NCBI GenBank assembly: GCA_029582265.1
Contig: CM055816.1
Coordinates: forward strand, 92,495,765-92,559,764
DNA from: Zoroaster sp. YZ-2022
Lineage: Eukaryota > Echinodermata > Asteroidea > Forcipulatida > Zoroasteridae
Direction of reading: 5' to 3'
DNA length: 64,000 nucleotides
Shown: positions 1 to 10,552 of the stretch, piece after piece
Layout: each line of letters starts with the position of its first letter
Position numbering within the stretch: position 1 is the stretch's first letter
Translations under genes and position numbers: made by a program
Notes under the pieces: generated by a model
Told to the model about the DNA's origin: nothing
Database searches by the model: none
Seen by the model: only the letters and a program-made list of their open reading frames with translations

Positions 1-120
1 GCACACGGAACAATACTTGGTGGACACCAAGGTGTAAAAAAAAATCTAGATCGCATTCTCTTTAGTTTCTTTTGGCCAGCCATCCAAGCGGAGGTTACCA
101 GATTTTGTAGATTTTCCTAG
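1..120 (+). pseudogene. Ty3/Gypsy integrase zinc-finger fragment (copy 1, cut by window edge)
   Basis: The reading frame from base 1 gives AHGTILGGHQGVKK and then a Trp-Pro-x-Ile block before a stop at 118-120. This is the start of the HHCC zinc-binding domain of retrotransposon integrases (integrase_H2C2), which precedes the DDE core. Both histidines and the first cysteine are present, but the frame ends before the second cysteine, so the finger is incomplete and the catalytic core is absent. The same fragment recurs at 2778-2974 with extra N-terminal sequence. It is a relic of a Gypsy-class pol gene and cannot be functional. Confidence 0.75.
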
Positions 121-862
121 GGAAAATTCCTAGGGATCAAGTAAACTGAGAATAAAGCAATACACACAAATGATGACAAAGAATGATGGAAGGTCCTGAC
201 TTTCCATCGTTTCCCGAAAAGAAAAATAAAGAAAGTCTTATTTTTGGTTATTCCTACTTAGAATTTATTACTTTTTAAAATAGGGTTGAAAATATTTACC
301 ATTTTGTATGGTTTTTAATATTTTTTTAAAATCATCTCTCGTGAACAAATAAAGAAACAATCTTACTTATGTATTTGTTTACTAATTTTTACAATCATAA
401 AAATGAATTATGTGACTTTTTTCTCACAGACATGATATGACATGACATGAACAATTTTCAGGTGAACTTATGTTTGTATTGTCTCATATTGCCTTTGAGA
501 ATGAACAGTAGGGCCAACAAGCATTAGTTTAAAATTAATAGTTACCACACGTGCTCGATATGCTAAAAATACAGAAAATCCGGAGGGGGAACAGTGTTCC
601 CCCTCTGCCCCCAAGGTCTGAGAAAAAGAACAACACACAGGCTTACAATTAGACATTGCCCTAACTGAGCGAAAACGAATACTTAAACTTACCGAGGTTC
701 CCTCTGTACTTGACTCCTAAGTGAAATGAAAAACATCAAAAGGGAAAACAAACAAACAAACATAATCATTATCTCCACAATAACAAAAACACCATTTAAT
801 AAAAGTCATATTGATTTACACATTTTTATAAAGATTGTTTACATATACTAAGGTATTTTTCG
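121..862. other. AT-rich spacer of the composite unit; no gene
   Basis: No coding segment was recognised. The stretch holds a CCTAGG-bounded near-palindrome just after 112, the perfect palindrome at 583-605, and at about 511-547 a motif (GGCCAACAAGCATTAG followed by TTTAAAATTAATAG) that recurs in variant form near 25118-25160 and 62085-62140. That recurrence marks an older dispersed repeat. The left end of the piggyBac element should lie here, but I could not find a match to its right terminus. Confidence 0.6.
583..605. repeat. Perfect palindrome with 11-bp arms
   Basis: GAGGGGGAACA is followed by one G and then its exact reverse complement TGTTCCCCCTC. The same palindrome lies at 3436-3458 in the second unit. 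It could be an internal transposon repeat or a protein-binding site; nothing else indicates its role. Confidence 0.7.
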
Positions 863-1796
863 ATGCCTCTTAAAAGTCCGACACTCTTAAAAGTCCGTGG
901 TTACAATTTCCGTCGTCAAATTAATCTGAAAAACTTCGTGGTTAATTTTGCCAAGTCAGACTGCCATCCACCAAACCCGACAGTTGCAGGAAAAGTCGTC
1001 ATTAATCTGGTCCATGGGCTTGAGAATAAGGGACACGTAATATACTGTGATAATTACTATACTAGCCCAGCTCTTTTAGCTAAACTTTCTAAACTAGGAT
1101 TCGGATATTGTGGAACTGTTCGTTACACTACACAGGGAATACCCCAGGCCGCAAACCCCAAAAAACATAAAATGAAGAAAGGAGATGACCCATTATTTTT
1201 TGGTGAAAGGTGGGCAATTGTGTATCGTTTGGCAAGACAAAAAATCTGTATCACTTTTAACTAATGTAGGCAACAGTAATTTGTCCAAAAAGCAAATTCG
1301 GTATAATAAGAGCACAAGTGGATTTCGTGATGTTATGAAGCCCAATTGTATTCAAGATTACAACAAAAACATGGGTGGAACTGATCTTGCCGACCAATGT
1401 TTTCAGTACTACAATCATACACACAGAAGCTTGAAATGGTGGAAAAGAGTTTTTTCCATAATGCTGAATATCTGAATTGTCAATAGCAGAGTAATATTCA
1501 CCAGCATAGCAGGGAACAAAAATGTCAGTAACCTTGATTTTCGTATAGGGATTGTACAGGGCTTGCTGGTGGGTTGGGAAGGTACCGCAACAAGTCAGTT
1601 GAGATACCATATTCCTATCGAGTTGACAGGGCAACAGCACTATCCTGGCAAAAACCCCAATGGAAAGAAACGCGACTGCATTGTTTGTAGTAACCGCAAA
1701 TTAGGCAGGCGAAAACAAACAAAGATGATCTGTAAACAATGTACACAACCTATGTGCGTAGTTCCTTGCTTTGAGAAATACCACACCATTTGATTG
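863..1796 (+). pseudogene. piggyBac-type transposase remnant (copy 1)
   Basis: piggyBac transposases cut and paste DNA at TTAA. Two overlapping frames encode the central and C-terminal DDE region. The first (863-1264) contains GLENKGHVIYCDNYYTSP, whose DN matches the second catalytic aspartate region, followed by LGFGYCGTVR. After a frameshift near 1190 the second (to 1475) has NMGGTDLADQ with the third acidic position, then YYNHTHRSLKWWKR. A further frame at 1563-1796 ends in a cysteine-rich tail (CIVC, CKQC, CVVPCFEKYHT) typical of the piggyBac C-terminal zinc domain. The N-terminal third, including the first catalytic aspartate, is missing, and there are at least two frame breaks. It is a dead copy whose family assignment is firm. 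Confidence 0.88.
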
Positions 1797-2342
1797 TAAA
1801 TCTGTACTATTTGCCTCCAATCATTTCTCCAATTCAATGTTGGGAAGGTCCAAACCAAACCAACATTGAATTGAGGGGGGGTGTTAGCATGGATCGTGAT
1901 GTATGTACACTGAATACAAGCAAATGGTTCATTTCCAAGAAGAAAACCAAAAAATCCCCCCAAATCTCATCCAAGTTATTGTTTTTCACATGGAAAAGAA
2001 ATCTGATACATGTACCGTATTTGCATGTATTTATTACAAATTCTCTGAAATATCACCTATTTGTATTACTTTTCTTCATTGTAAACACTGATCTAATTAT
2101 TTCATTGTTTTCCTGTTACACTTACAAAATATTTCCTGTATTTGTATACTCATTTTTACCATCAGTTTTACATACAAATATATCTGAGCCATTACTTTGG
2201 TATGTACAGTACACATGTAAAAAAAAGTATCTATCACTGCAGAGTGAGGGCGCACTTCAATTGAAATTGTGAAAAACCCACTGGTGCTGAAGTGACATTG
2301 GGCTCCTAATTGCTGTGGTAAAGAAGGGTACTCTCTTTCATA
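1797..2342. other. Untranslated 3' part of the piggyBac element; no gene
   Basis: AT-rich, with no recognisable protein. A short complementary pair (CAATTCAATGTTGGG and CCAACATTGAATTG) near 1828-1877 can form a hairpin. In copy 2 a run of C is inserted just before it. Frames that stay open here match no known family. Confidence 0.5.
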
Positions 2343-2366
2343 AGTGGCTGGTAATGAAAGGATTAA
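2343..2366. mobile_element. Right terminus of piggyBac element with TTAA
   Basis: Read on the minus strand, the segment begins TTAATCCTTTCATTACCAGC. This matches the usual piggyBac end (TTAA target followed by a CC-rich terminus), with the first C changed to T. TTAA lies at 2363-2366 and at 5227-5230 in copy 2. The matching left end was not found, so the element has lost or diverged its 5' terminus. Confidence 0.6.
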
Positions 2367-2480
2367 CAGGGGCAGGTTTCTTCAGTGTGGAGTCGTTGTA
2401 ACAACTCAATGACTTAGTAGCCACCACCTTGGATTGGCCATTGGCCTTGTGTAGGGTGATTTGAATAAAAAAAAATAAAA

Positions 2481-2738
2481 AGGACTAGCTACTGATGACG
2501 CAAACACGTATGAGTCACTTAAAGATGCATTAATTAAGAGGTTACACTTAACGGCTATAGGCTTCCAACAGAAGTTTTGCTCAGCAAGACCAGATGAAGG
2601 GGAAACGGTCCCACAGTTTGTTGCAAGATTACATAACATATTTACACGATGGACCGAAATGGATAAAACTCCGAAAACGTACGACGGCATAAAAGATATC
2701 TTGTTACGCGAGCAGTTTCTTAAAAGTCTAACCGAATG
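2481..2738 (+). pseudogene. Ty3/Gypsy Gag fragment (copy 1)
   Basis: An open frame of 85 codons has no start and ends in TGA at 2736-2738. It contains YESLKDALIKRL, then GFQQKFCSARPDEGETVPQF and LLREQFLKSL. This is the pattern of the capsid-like (retrotransposon gag, SCAN-like) domain of metazoan Gypsy elements. The integrase fragment follows within 40 bp, so everything between gag and integrase (protease, RT, RNase H) has been deleted. Copy 2 is at 5346-5603. Confidence 0.75.
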
Positions 2739-2777
2739 AAAACCGAAAAATACGTCTGAAATATCGTGAGTTCGTAG

Positions 2778-2974
2778 CTCCTGATCGTAACTTTGGACAA
2801 CCTTTCACACAATTAGTAGTTCCTTCCAAGTTCAGATGTTATGTAATGAAAACTGCACACGGAACAATACTTGGTGGACACCAAGGTGTAAAAAAAAATC
2901 TAGATCGCATTCTCTTTAGTTTCTTTTGGCCAGCCATCCAAGCGGAGGTTACCAGTTTTTGTAGATTTTCCTAG
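2778..2974 (+). pseudogene. Ty3/Gypsy integrase N-terminal fragment (copy 2)
   Basis: The frame begins APDRNFGQPF, continues LVVPSKFRCYVMKTAHG and then the H-x-H zinc-finger start seen at 1-120, and stops at TAG 2972-2974 before the CxxC is complete. The stretch before the finger is the usual lead-in of Gypsy integrase. There is no catalytic core. It sits immediately after the gag scrap, marking a large internal deletion of a former Gypsy element. Confidence 0.78.
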
Positions 2975-3721
2975 GGAAAATTCCTAGGGATCAAGTAAAC
3001 TGAGAATAAAGCAATACACACAAATGATGACAAAGAATGATGGAAGGTCCTGAATTTCCATCGTTTCCCGAAAAGAAAAATAAAGAAAGTCTTATTTTTG
3101 GTTATTCCTACTTAGAATTTATTACTTTTTAAAATAGGGTTGAAAATATTTACCATTTTGTATGGTTTTTAATATTTTTTTTAAATCATCTCTCGTGAAC
3201 AAATAAAGAAACAATCTTACTTATGTATTTGTTTACTAATTTTTACAATCATAAAAATGAATTATGTGACTTTTTTCTCACAGACATGATATGACATGAC
3301 ATGAACAATTTTCAGGTGAACTTATGTTTCTATTGTCTCATATTGCCTTTGAGAATGAACCTAAGGCCAACAAGCATTAGTTTAAAATGAATAGTTACCA
3401 CACGTGCTCGATATGCTAAAAATACAGAAAATCCGGAGGGGGAACAGTGTTCCCCCTCTGCCCCTAAGGTCTGAGAAAAAGAACAACACACAGGCTTACA
3501 ATTAGACATTGCCCTAACTGAGCGAAAACGAATACTTAAACTTACCAACGTGCAGATTCCCACTGTACGTGACTCCTAAGTGAAATGAAAAACATCAAAA
3601 GGGAAAACAAACAAACAAACATAATCATTATCTCCACAATAACAAAAACACCATTTAATAAAAGTCATATTGATTTACACATTTTTATAAAGATTGTTTA
3701 CATATACTAAGGTATTTTTCG

Positions 3722-4655
3722 ATGCCTCTTAAAAGTCCGACACTCTTAAAAGTCCGTGGTTACAATTTCCGTCGTCAAATTAATCTGAAAAACTTCGTGG
3801 TTAATTTTGCCAAGTCAGACTGCCATCCACCAAACCCGACAGTTGCAGGAAAAGTCGTCATTAATCTGGTCCATGGGCTTGAGAATAAGGGACACGTAAT
3901 ATACTGTGATAATTACTATACTAGCCCAGCTCTTTTAGCTAAACTTTCTAAACTAGGATTCGGATATTGTGGAACTGTTCGTTACACTACACAGGGAATA
4001 CCCCAGGCCGCAAACCCCAAAAAACATAAAATGAAGAAAGGAGATGACCCATTATTTTTTGGTGAAAGGTGGGCAATTGTGTATCGTTTGGCAAGACAAA
4101 AAATCTGTATCACTTTTAACTAATGTAGGCAACAGTGATTTGTCCAAAAAGCAAATTCGGTGTAATAAGAGCACAAGTGGATTTCGTGATGTTATGAAGC
4201 CCAATTGTATTCAAGATTACAACAAAAACATGGGTGGAACTGATCTTGCCGACCAATGTTTTCAGTACTACAATCATACACACAGAAGCTTGAAATGGTG
4301 GAAAAGAGTTTTTTCCATAATGCTGAATATCTGAATTGTCAATAGCAGAGTAATATTCACCAGCATAGCAGGGAACAAAAATGTCAGTAACCTTGATTTT
4401 CGTATAGGGATTGTACAGGGCTTGCTGTTGGGTTGGGAAGGTACCGCAACAAGTCAGTTGAGATACCATATTCCTATCGAGTTGACAGGGCAACAGCACT
4501 ATCCTGGCAAAAACCCCAATGGAAAGAAACGCGACTGCATTGTTTGTAGTAACCGCAAATTAGGCAGGCGAAAACAAACAAAGATGATCTGTAAACAATG
4601 TACACAACCTATGTGCGTAGTTCCTTGCTTTGAGAAATACCACACCATTTGATTG
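3722..4655 (+). pseudogene. piggyBac-type transposase remnant (copy 2)
   Basis: Second tandem copy of the transposase at 863-1796, with the same frame break near 4050 and the same truncated N-terminus, so the mutations predate the duplication. Substitutions are few (for example Asn to Asp after VGNS, and Tyr to Cys after KKQIR). The cysteine-rich tail ends at 4652. It is followed by a C-run near 4684-4698 that copy 1 lacks. Non-functional. Confidence 0.87.
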
Positions 4656-5206
4656 TAAATCTGTACTATTTGCCTCCAAACCACCCCCCCCCCCCCCCAA
4701 TTCAATGTTGGGAAAGGTCCAAACCAAACCAACATTGAATTGAGGGGGGTGTTAGCATGGATTGTGATGTATGTACACTGAATACAAGCAAATGGTTCAT
4801 TTCCAAGAAGAAAACCAAAAAATCCCCAAAAATCTCATCCAAGTTATTGTTTTTCACATGGAAAAGAAATCTGATACATGTACCGTATTTGCATGTATTT
4901 ATTACAAATTCTCTGAAATATCACCTATTTGTATTACTTTTCTTCATTGTAAACACTGATCTAATTATTTCATTGTTTTCCTGTTACACTTACAAAATAT
5001 TTCCTGTATTTGTATACTCATTTTTACCATCAGTTTTACATACAAATATATCTGAGCCATTACTTTGGTATGTACAGTACACATGTAAAAAAAAGTGTCT
5101 ATCACTGCAGAGTGAGGGCGCACTTCAATTGAAATTGTGAAACCCACTGGTGCTGAAGTGACATTGGGCTCCTAATTGCTGTGGTAAAGAAGGGTACTCT
5201 TTCATA

Positions 5207-5230
5207 AGTGGCTGGTAATGAAAGGATTAA
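5207..5230. mobile_element. Right terminus of piggyBac copy 2 with TTAA
   Basis: Same terminus as at 2343-2366, with TTAA at 5227-5230 followed by the same Gypsy-side flank. Confidence 0.55.
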
Positions 5231-5345
5231 CAGGGGCAGGTTTCTTCAGTGTGGAGTCGTTGTAACAACTCAATGACTTAGTAGCCACCACCTTGGATTG
5301 GCCATTGGCCTTGTGTAGGGTGATTTGAATAAAAAAAAATAAAAA

Positions 5346-5603
5346 GGACTAGCTACTGATGACGCAAACACGTATGAGTCACTTAAAGATGCATTAATTA
5401 AGAGGTTACACTTAACGGCTATAGGCTTCCAACAGAAGTTTTGCTCAGCAAGACCAGATGAAGGGGAAACGGTCCCACAGTTTGTTGCAAGATTACATAA
5501 CATATTTACACGATGGACCGAAATGGATAAAACTCCGAAAACGTACGACGGCATAAAAGATATCTTGTTACGCGAGCAGTTTCTTAAAAGTCTAACCGAA
5601 TGA
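5346..5603 (+). pseudogene. Ty3/Gypsy Gag fragment (copy 2)
   Basis: Duplicate of the 2481-2738 gag scrap with the same length, frame and TGA stop at 5601-5603. The sequence after it follows the unit as far as the CCTTTCACAC run near 5660-5670, then jumps to the truncated third unit, so this unit has no integrase fragment after it. Confidence 0.75.
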
Positions 5604-5667
5604 AAACCGAAAAATACGTCTGAAATATCGTGAGTTCGTAGCTCCTGATCGTAACTTTGGACAACCT

Positions 5668-5996
5668 TTCACACACAGGCTTACAATTAGACATTGCCCT
5701 AACTGAGCGAAAACGAATACTTAAACTTACCAACGTGCAGATTCCCACTGTACGTGACGCCTAAGTGAAATGAAAAACATCAAAAGGGAAAACAAACAAA
5801 CAAACATAATCATTATCTCCACAATAACAAAAACACCATTTAATAAAAGTCATATTGATTTACACATTTTTATAAAGATTGTTTACATATACTAAGGTAT
5901 TTTTCGATGCCTCTTAAAAGTCCGACACTCTTAAAAGTCCGTGGTTACAATTTCCGTCGTCAAATTAATCTGAAAAACTTCGTGGTTAATTTTGCC
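5668..5996 (+). repeat. Truncated third copy of the composite unit
   Basis: This stretch matches bases of about 630-957 of unit 1, including the start of the piggyBac frame, and ends abruptly after GTTAATTTTGCC. The left junction joins CCTTTCACAC of the Gypsy scrap to ACACACAGGC of the spacer through a shared CACAC, consistent with a microhomology-mediated deletion of the intervening DNA. Confidence 0.85.
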
Positions 5997-7015
5997 GATA
6001 ATTAACCTCGACTTGTTCCCAAGTATTTTAAAATAACCGCATTTATTAGTTCATTTTGACTACGACAAAAGTGGTCAAACACATTAAGCAATCTGATTGG
6101 TAGACGTTTGTCATTTTACCATCGCGTGATACCGTAAATTAACATACGCGTATGGTACTCATGTGCGGTCTTTATCAATTGAGAAGAATGCTATAAAAGC
6201 AAGCATAATGACTTAAATTCAGATTGATTTCATTGTATTAGTTCAAAGTAACAAATTGTATGTATAATATTATTAATAAATTGCAGATTTCTCGTTGTGT
6301 CTAGACTACATTGCGCGGATGATTTAAGGCGTACATTGGGCTTTCCCGCCGACGCGACGAAAGAAAACTGTAATTTTACAAACCGCAGAGTACGACTTGG
6401 AGTTTTAAATTTTTGGGTCTTATGTCAGCAATTTTCAACATGAAACCGTAAATATTGAGCAAAAATGCCAAATAATCTAAAAATAGATTTATAAACAAAA
6501 TATTAAATACATATCATATTTGTGTCTTCTCCGTGTAAAGAATTATTATCATTTCTTCTCTGATAAATATCCTTTGTCTGTTATGGCATAATGCGTATCA
6601 CGTTACTGTATCGTACCTTATACACATATCCCTTCAACACCCATTTTAACTTCACAGTAATTCGACTTTTAAAGCAGGTCATATGCCTTATTTTAGACAA
6701 AAACCTACTTAGCAACAACGTGTTTAATATTAAATATAACATCCAATCAAATGTATATCAAAATACAATTATGAAATATATATACCAAGGAAATAGTTTG
6801 TATGGTTATTCAAATTGTGAGCTTTAAATATTTATATTTCCTTTAATAAAATTCACAAGCCATTATAATGTGTACAAGTGAAACTGGATAGGTTCGTAGT
6901 TAAAACAAATATTACACCCATGATTCTGTCAGCTGCCTGACAAATATAATTTGTTTTAAAAGTGAAGCAATTCTGACACCCAGATTTGCTTCAAAATATA
7001 AGCATCTTAACTTAC
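5997..7015. other. AT-rich non-coding DNA with a possible LTR or promoter
   Basis: No protein was recognised. A TATA-like box (TATAAAA, 6192-6198) is followed about 75-80 bp later by AATAAA and about 110 bp later by a possible U5-like end (TCTAGACTACA). That arrangement would suit a retrotransposon LTR, but I found no second LTR or target duplication. The rest is AT-rich without clear repeats. Confidence 0.3.
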
Positions 7016-7069
7016 CTCTGACTGCATCCTGCGGCGTTCCTGCTCCTGTTTCTTTTCCTGTTTCTGTTT
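7016..7069 (-). CDS. Candidate 54-bp exon, Lys/Glu/Gln-rich
   Basis: On the minus strand a TTTTTATACAG acceptor precedes 54 bp and a perfect AG|GTAAGT donor follows. In frame 0 it encodes KQKQEKKQEQERRRMQSE, a highly charged coiled-coil-like or linker sequence. All three frames are open because the exon is so short, so the phase is chosen on composition only. It lies on the same strand as the synaptotagmin exons at 54-55 kb, and synaptotagmins have a charged linker between the membrane helix and the first C2 domain, so it could be a linker exon of that gene. It could equally belong to an unrelated gene. Confidence 0.4.
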
Positions 7070-8070
7070 CTGTATAAAAATACGTTTAAAAAAATTGTTT
7101 TTTATTCTAGGAGATAATAATTATTTTATTTTAAAAATATATTTTGTAAATAAAACTATTCGTCAGCAAAAATTCCCATTAAAAATGACTTGCTTGACTT
7201 GACCCGTGAAAGTCTACGCATATTTTTCAGAAGATAGAGAAAACTTAACAACAACAAAAACCAACAACACAAACAAACAAACAAAAATAGTTATACTGAA
7301 ATGATAGTACCTGGACAGAGAGAAAGGCTTCCAAAGATACATTTAAGTTATTAATGATGTGAGGTTATAAGATCTGAGGCTTTGCATGGTGTAATATTGA
7401 TATCGTTTTGGTTTGCGGTAACACCATGGGTTTATCTCAACTATCGCGAAGCTGAGGTACAGGTTCTGAAAAGAACATTATCGCACAACTCGTATCTCAA
7501 TCTTTGCTATGTGAGAATTGTTCAAGGGAGAACCAATGTCGGGCAACTCATTTTTCTCTACTGTCGCTATGTGAGAAATATGGTTCAGGAAGAACCACGG
7601 GGACTTCACGGGTTAATATGGTTCAGGGACTTCACGGTATGTGAGGTTAGTTGTCAGCCATTTACATATATAAATATGTGTTCCTCCCTTGTGTGACAAA
7701 TTTGTGTGACAAAATACAAGTTGTGGGACATAAGACATGCACATGTACATGTACATAATACCCCACCCCATATAATTTGCATTGTTGCATAAACATGAAT
7801 ATAGGGTATGGTTCTACTTTGCTTTAAAATAATAGTTTGTTGTTAAAAGATCAGGCATATCAGTATATGTGCGCAACTCAGTACCACTAAGTCATTTCAT
7901 TTAGCTGCATGTAAAATGTAGATTACCGTAGCGTCGAGTTGACTACGAATATAGTTCTTACACGCACACTGTTCAGTACAGTGTGCATGCCTCTGATGTG
8001 CATGTGTTAAAGACATCCTAAGGTACGACATCCTTAAAATATGTGCATGTGACTTGGTTAAAATATTGTT
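7070..8070. other. Non-coding DNA; no gene recognised
   Basis: Contains a short A/T-rich stretch, an alternating CACATGTACATGTACAT run near 7740, and loosely repeated GTTCAGGGACTTCACGG-type phrases at about 7585-7640. Open frames are short and match nothing known. Confidence 0.4.
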
Positions 8071-8191
8071 GCATTCCCCACTACTGTGGGTCAACAAAAT
8101 AGGGCGGACACAAACGTTGTTGTGACAATACCAGTTTGGGTTGGTTTATTATAATTATTTCTGCATTCAATGACAATAAAAGGCATTCTGT

Positions 8192-9526
8192 CTATGTGCC
8201 ATCTCCTGCCAGGAGGTCGGCTGCCATGGTTTTCCATAGGGCGCGGTCCTGTGACGTCCTCACACACTTCCTGTATTACATCCCTATCCATTCCTTGATA
8301 TTAATTGTGATCCACTTTAGTCGTTGTCGTCCCCTTTTTCTTGTCCCTGCCACTCTGCCCTCCAAAATGTGTCTTTGGAATTTTTCTGTTCTTGATCTTA
8401 AGATGTGTCCAAAATATTTGCATTTCCTGTTTTTGATTTTATTTAAAAGAGTTCTTTTTTCTGAAACCATTTTGAGAATTTTTTCATTTCTTTTTCTGTC
8501 CACATATGACACACGTAACATTCTTCGGTACATCCACATTTCAAAGGCTGTAATTCTATTGGCCATTTCCTTACTAACTGCCCAAGTCTCTGAAGCATAT
8601 AATATTGTGGATTGTATATAGCACCTTGCAAGCCTTTTTCTAGTGGCCAAGTTTAGCCTACGTGATGCCAATACATCTTTCATATTTATGAAGTGAGTCC
8701 TTGCAATTTCAATCCTTCTTTTAATTTCTGAATAATTTTTCCCATCCTTTGTTATGAGTTGTCCAAGATATATAAATTTCTTCACCTTTTCGACCCCTTC
8801 TCCATTCACACTGATCTTTAAACATTCCTCGTGTTCACTATTTTTGCTAATTAGCATTGATTTTGTCTTCTTGATATTCATCCTCAACCCGAGATCTTCA
8901 CTTCTCCTCCTCACTTCACTTACAATGGTCTGCAACTGTTCTTGCGATTCTGCTATCAATACCGTGTCATCGGCATATCTCAGATTATTCAGATTTTTTC
9001 CTCCGATATTGATGCCCTGAAGATCACTGATATCCTTGAATATTGCCTCTGTATATATGTTAAATAATTTGGGTGAAAGAATGCATCCTTGTCTGACTCC
9101 ACGTTCTATTTTGAACTATTTGGATTGTCCTTCTTCAAGCCTTATTGTTGCTAACTGCTCCCAGTATAAATTCTGAATTATTCTCCTGTCTTTTCCATCC
9201 ATTTCAATTTTATCAAGCATCTCCATCAGCTTATGGTGAAAAACTCGATCAAACGCCTTCTCATAGTCTATGAAACATATGTATATGTTCTTGTTTACTT
9301 CCAGATATTTATCCATAATTACTCTGAGATTAAAAATACCTTCCCTTGTCCCTATTCCAGCTCTGAATCCAGATTGAGTTTCTCCAATCTCTCTCTCAAA
9401 TACTATTTTGTTTCTCTCCATTATGGTTTTTAGAACTATCTTTGTGACATTACTCATAAGACATATTGTCCGATGATCTGTGCACTCCATTGCTTTTGGT
9501 TTTTTAGGCATTAATGACATATAAAA
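8192..9526 (-). pseudogene. RTE-type (BovB-like) LINE, C-terminal RT region
   Basis: Reverse transcriptase of a non-LTR retrotransposon, truncated at its 5' side inside the fingers region (first residues MPKKPKAMECTDHRTICLM). Motifs run in order: SGFRAGIGTREGIF, CFIDYEKAFDRV, GVRQGCILSPKLFNIY, YADDTVLIAES (YADD at 8965-8976), FIYLGQLITKDGKN, and the C-terminal ASETWAVSK, AFEMWMYRRMLRVS, KYFGHILR block and GRQRLKW. The frame is unbroken apart from two in-frame stops, TAG at 9116-9118 and TAA at 8276-8278, and ends at TAG 8192-8194 after LLAGDGT. With no frameshift in 1.3 kb it is a fairly young dead copy. It sits inside dispersed repeat X. Confidence 0.9.
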
Positions 9527-9539
9527 AGAGAAGTAGCGT

Positions 9540-10069
9540 AGTTCAATAATTGGACTTAACAGTTAGACATAATACGAGTTCTGAATGGTGTGTACGAGTA
9601 ATACCAACTACAAAGGGATCAGATACAGCCAGGACCAGCATTCGTTCATGCGGCTTGTCACTCGGTATACGGTACGTGCACTGCTAGAACGAGAGACGGA
9701 TGGCTGGCCAGTCTCAACGACGGGGACCACCAGGGTTTGACTACACAGGGTGTCTGGATGGGGCCAGAGTGTGTATCAGACCGCATTAACCAATGGTCAT
9801 ATCGACGCACCGCACCATTGGTTCAACGAACGAGGCTCTGGACAGTAATAGTTCTGTATATCGCACTGTCATAGATCGGATCGAGTCGCTCAGATACCAT
9901 TCGGAATCGCACTTCCGCCGAGATCAGGAAATCTCTGGGTTTATATAGAAATCTGGGGCCTAGGAATGAATAAAACATTAGCCTAGTTTAGCGTCTTAGC
10001 CAATGATAAGTTTGCCTTCCGCGTCTAAGGGTAGAAACTTGTGCAAAATCATGATATACAACAGGTCCT
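9540..10069 (-). repeat. Possible solo LTR
   Basis: This block is absent from the second copy of repeat X. Read on the minus strand it starts TGTTGTATATCATG, has a TATATAAACCC box about 150 bp in, and then a GC-richer stretch. It also contains a CCAATGGT/ACCATTGG inverted pair. This resembles an LTR of a Gypsy-like element, but the far end and target duplication could not be fixed. Confidence 0.35.
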
Positions 10070-10552
10070 TGTTCCATATAAGGAAAGGTATTTGACGAAA
10101 GTAAACTGAGTGACAACTTAGAAAGGAGAGCGTGTTCTAGGGGGTAAGGCTTACTGGGGATGCTAAGCTACTGCATGAGGGGAGCAGCGGTTGCGCATGG
10201 GAGCACGGCGCACGGACCAAGGCCTATGACTGAGCAGGCCAGTCACGGTGACTGTTTGGCCGTGCTACACCAACGAACCGTGTTCGGCGTGTAGGGTGGA
10301 CTCCGAGGAAAGTAGGAGAAAATAGACTAAGTCAAAAGGACGGCTCCAAGCCACGTGGCGGCAGGGTGTGGCACGCACGCAAGGCTCTCGCTGGTGTTGC
10401 ATTATGCATTGCGTTAAGTATGAGCAAAAGTACCGTCCTTGTATGGTTTGCATATTCATAGCGGACAATCGAGGGTCCGGGGAAACAAACCCTGGGACTT
10501 AGCATGCTTGAAATTGCATCGTAAGCAAAATATTGGAAGTGGAAGAAGTGGA

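Larger units (their letters stand above)
1..5667 (+). repeat. Tandem duplication of a 2.86-kb Gypsy/piggyBac composite
   Basis: Bases from 1 onward recur from 2856 onward almost identically, with offset 2855-2859. Both units carry the same order: integrase scrap, AT-rich spacer, short palindrome, broken piggyBac transposase, cysteine-rich tail, TTAA end and gag scrap. Differences are scattered single-base changes and homopolymer-length changes, including a C-run near 4680, so the duplication is recent or partly an assembly effect. Unit 1 is cut at the window start. A third, shortened unit follows from about 5668. Confidence 0.9.

Noticed and set aside
1790..2272. Hydrophobic 160-residue ORF after piggyBac (also 4757-5140)
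   Set aside because: Translation of AT-rich DNA; it gains or loses its start between the two copies and has no family resemblance.
7382..7696. 104-residue ORF
   Set aside because: No motif, no splice context, and it overlaps repeated short phrases; probably chance.
8136..9433. Plus-strand ORFs at 8136, 8754 and 9233
   Set aside because: Antisense shadows of the RTE reverse transcriptase.
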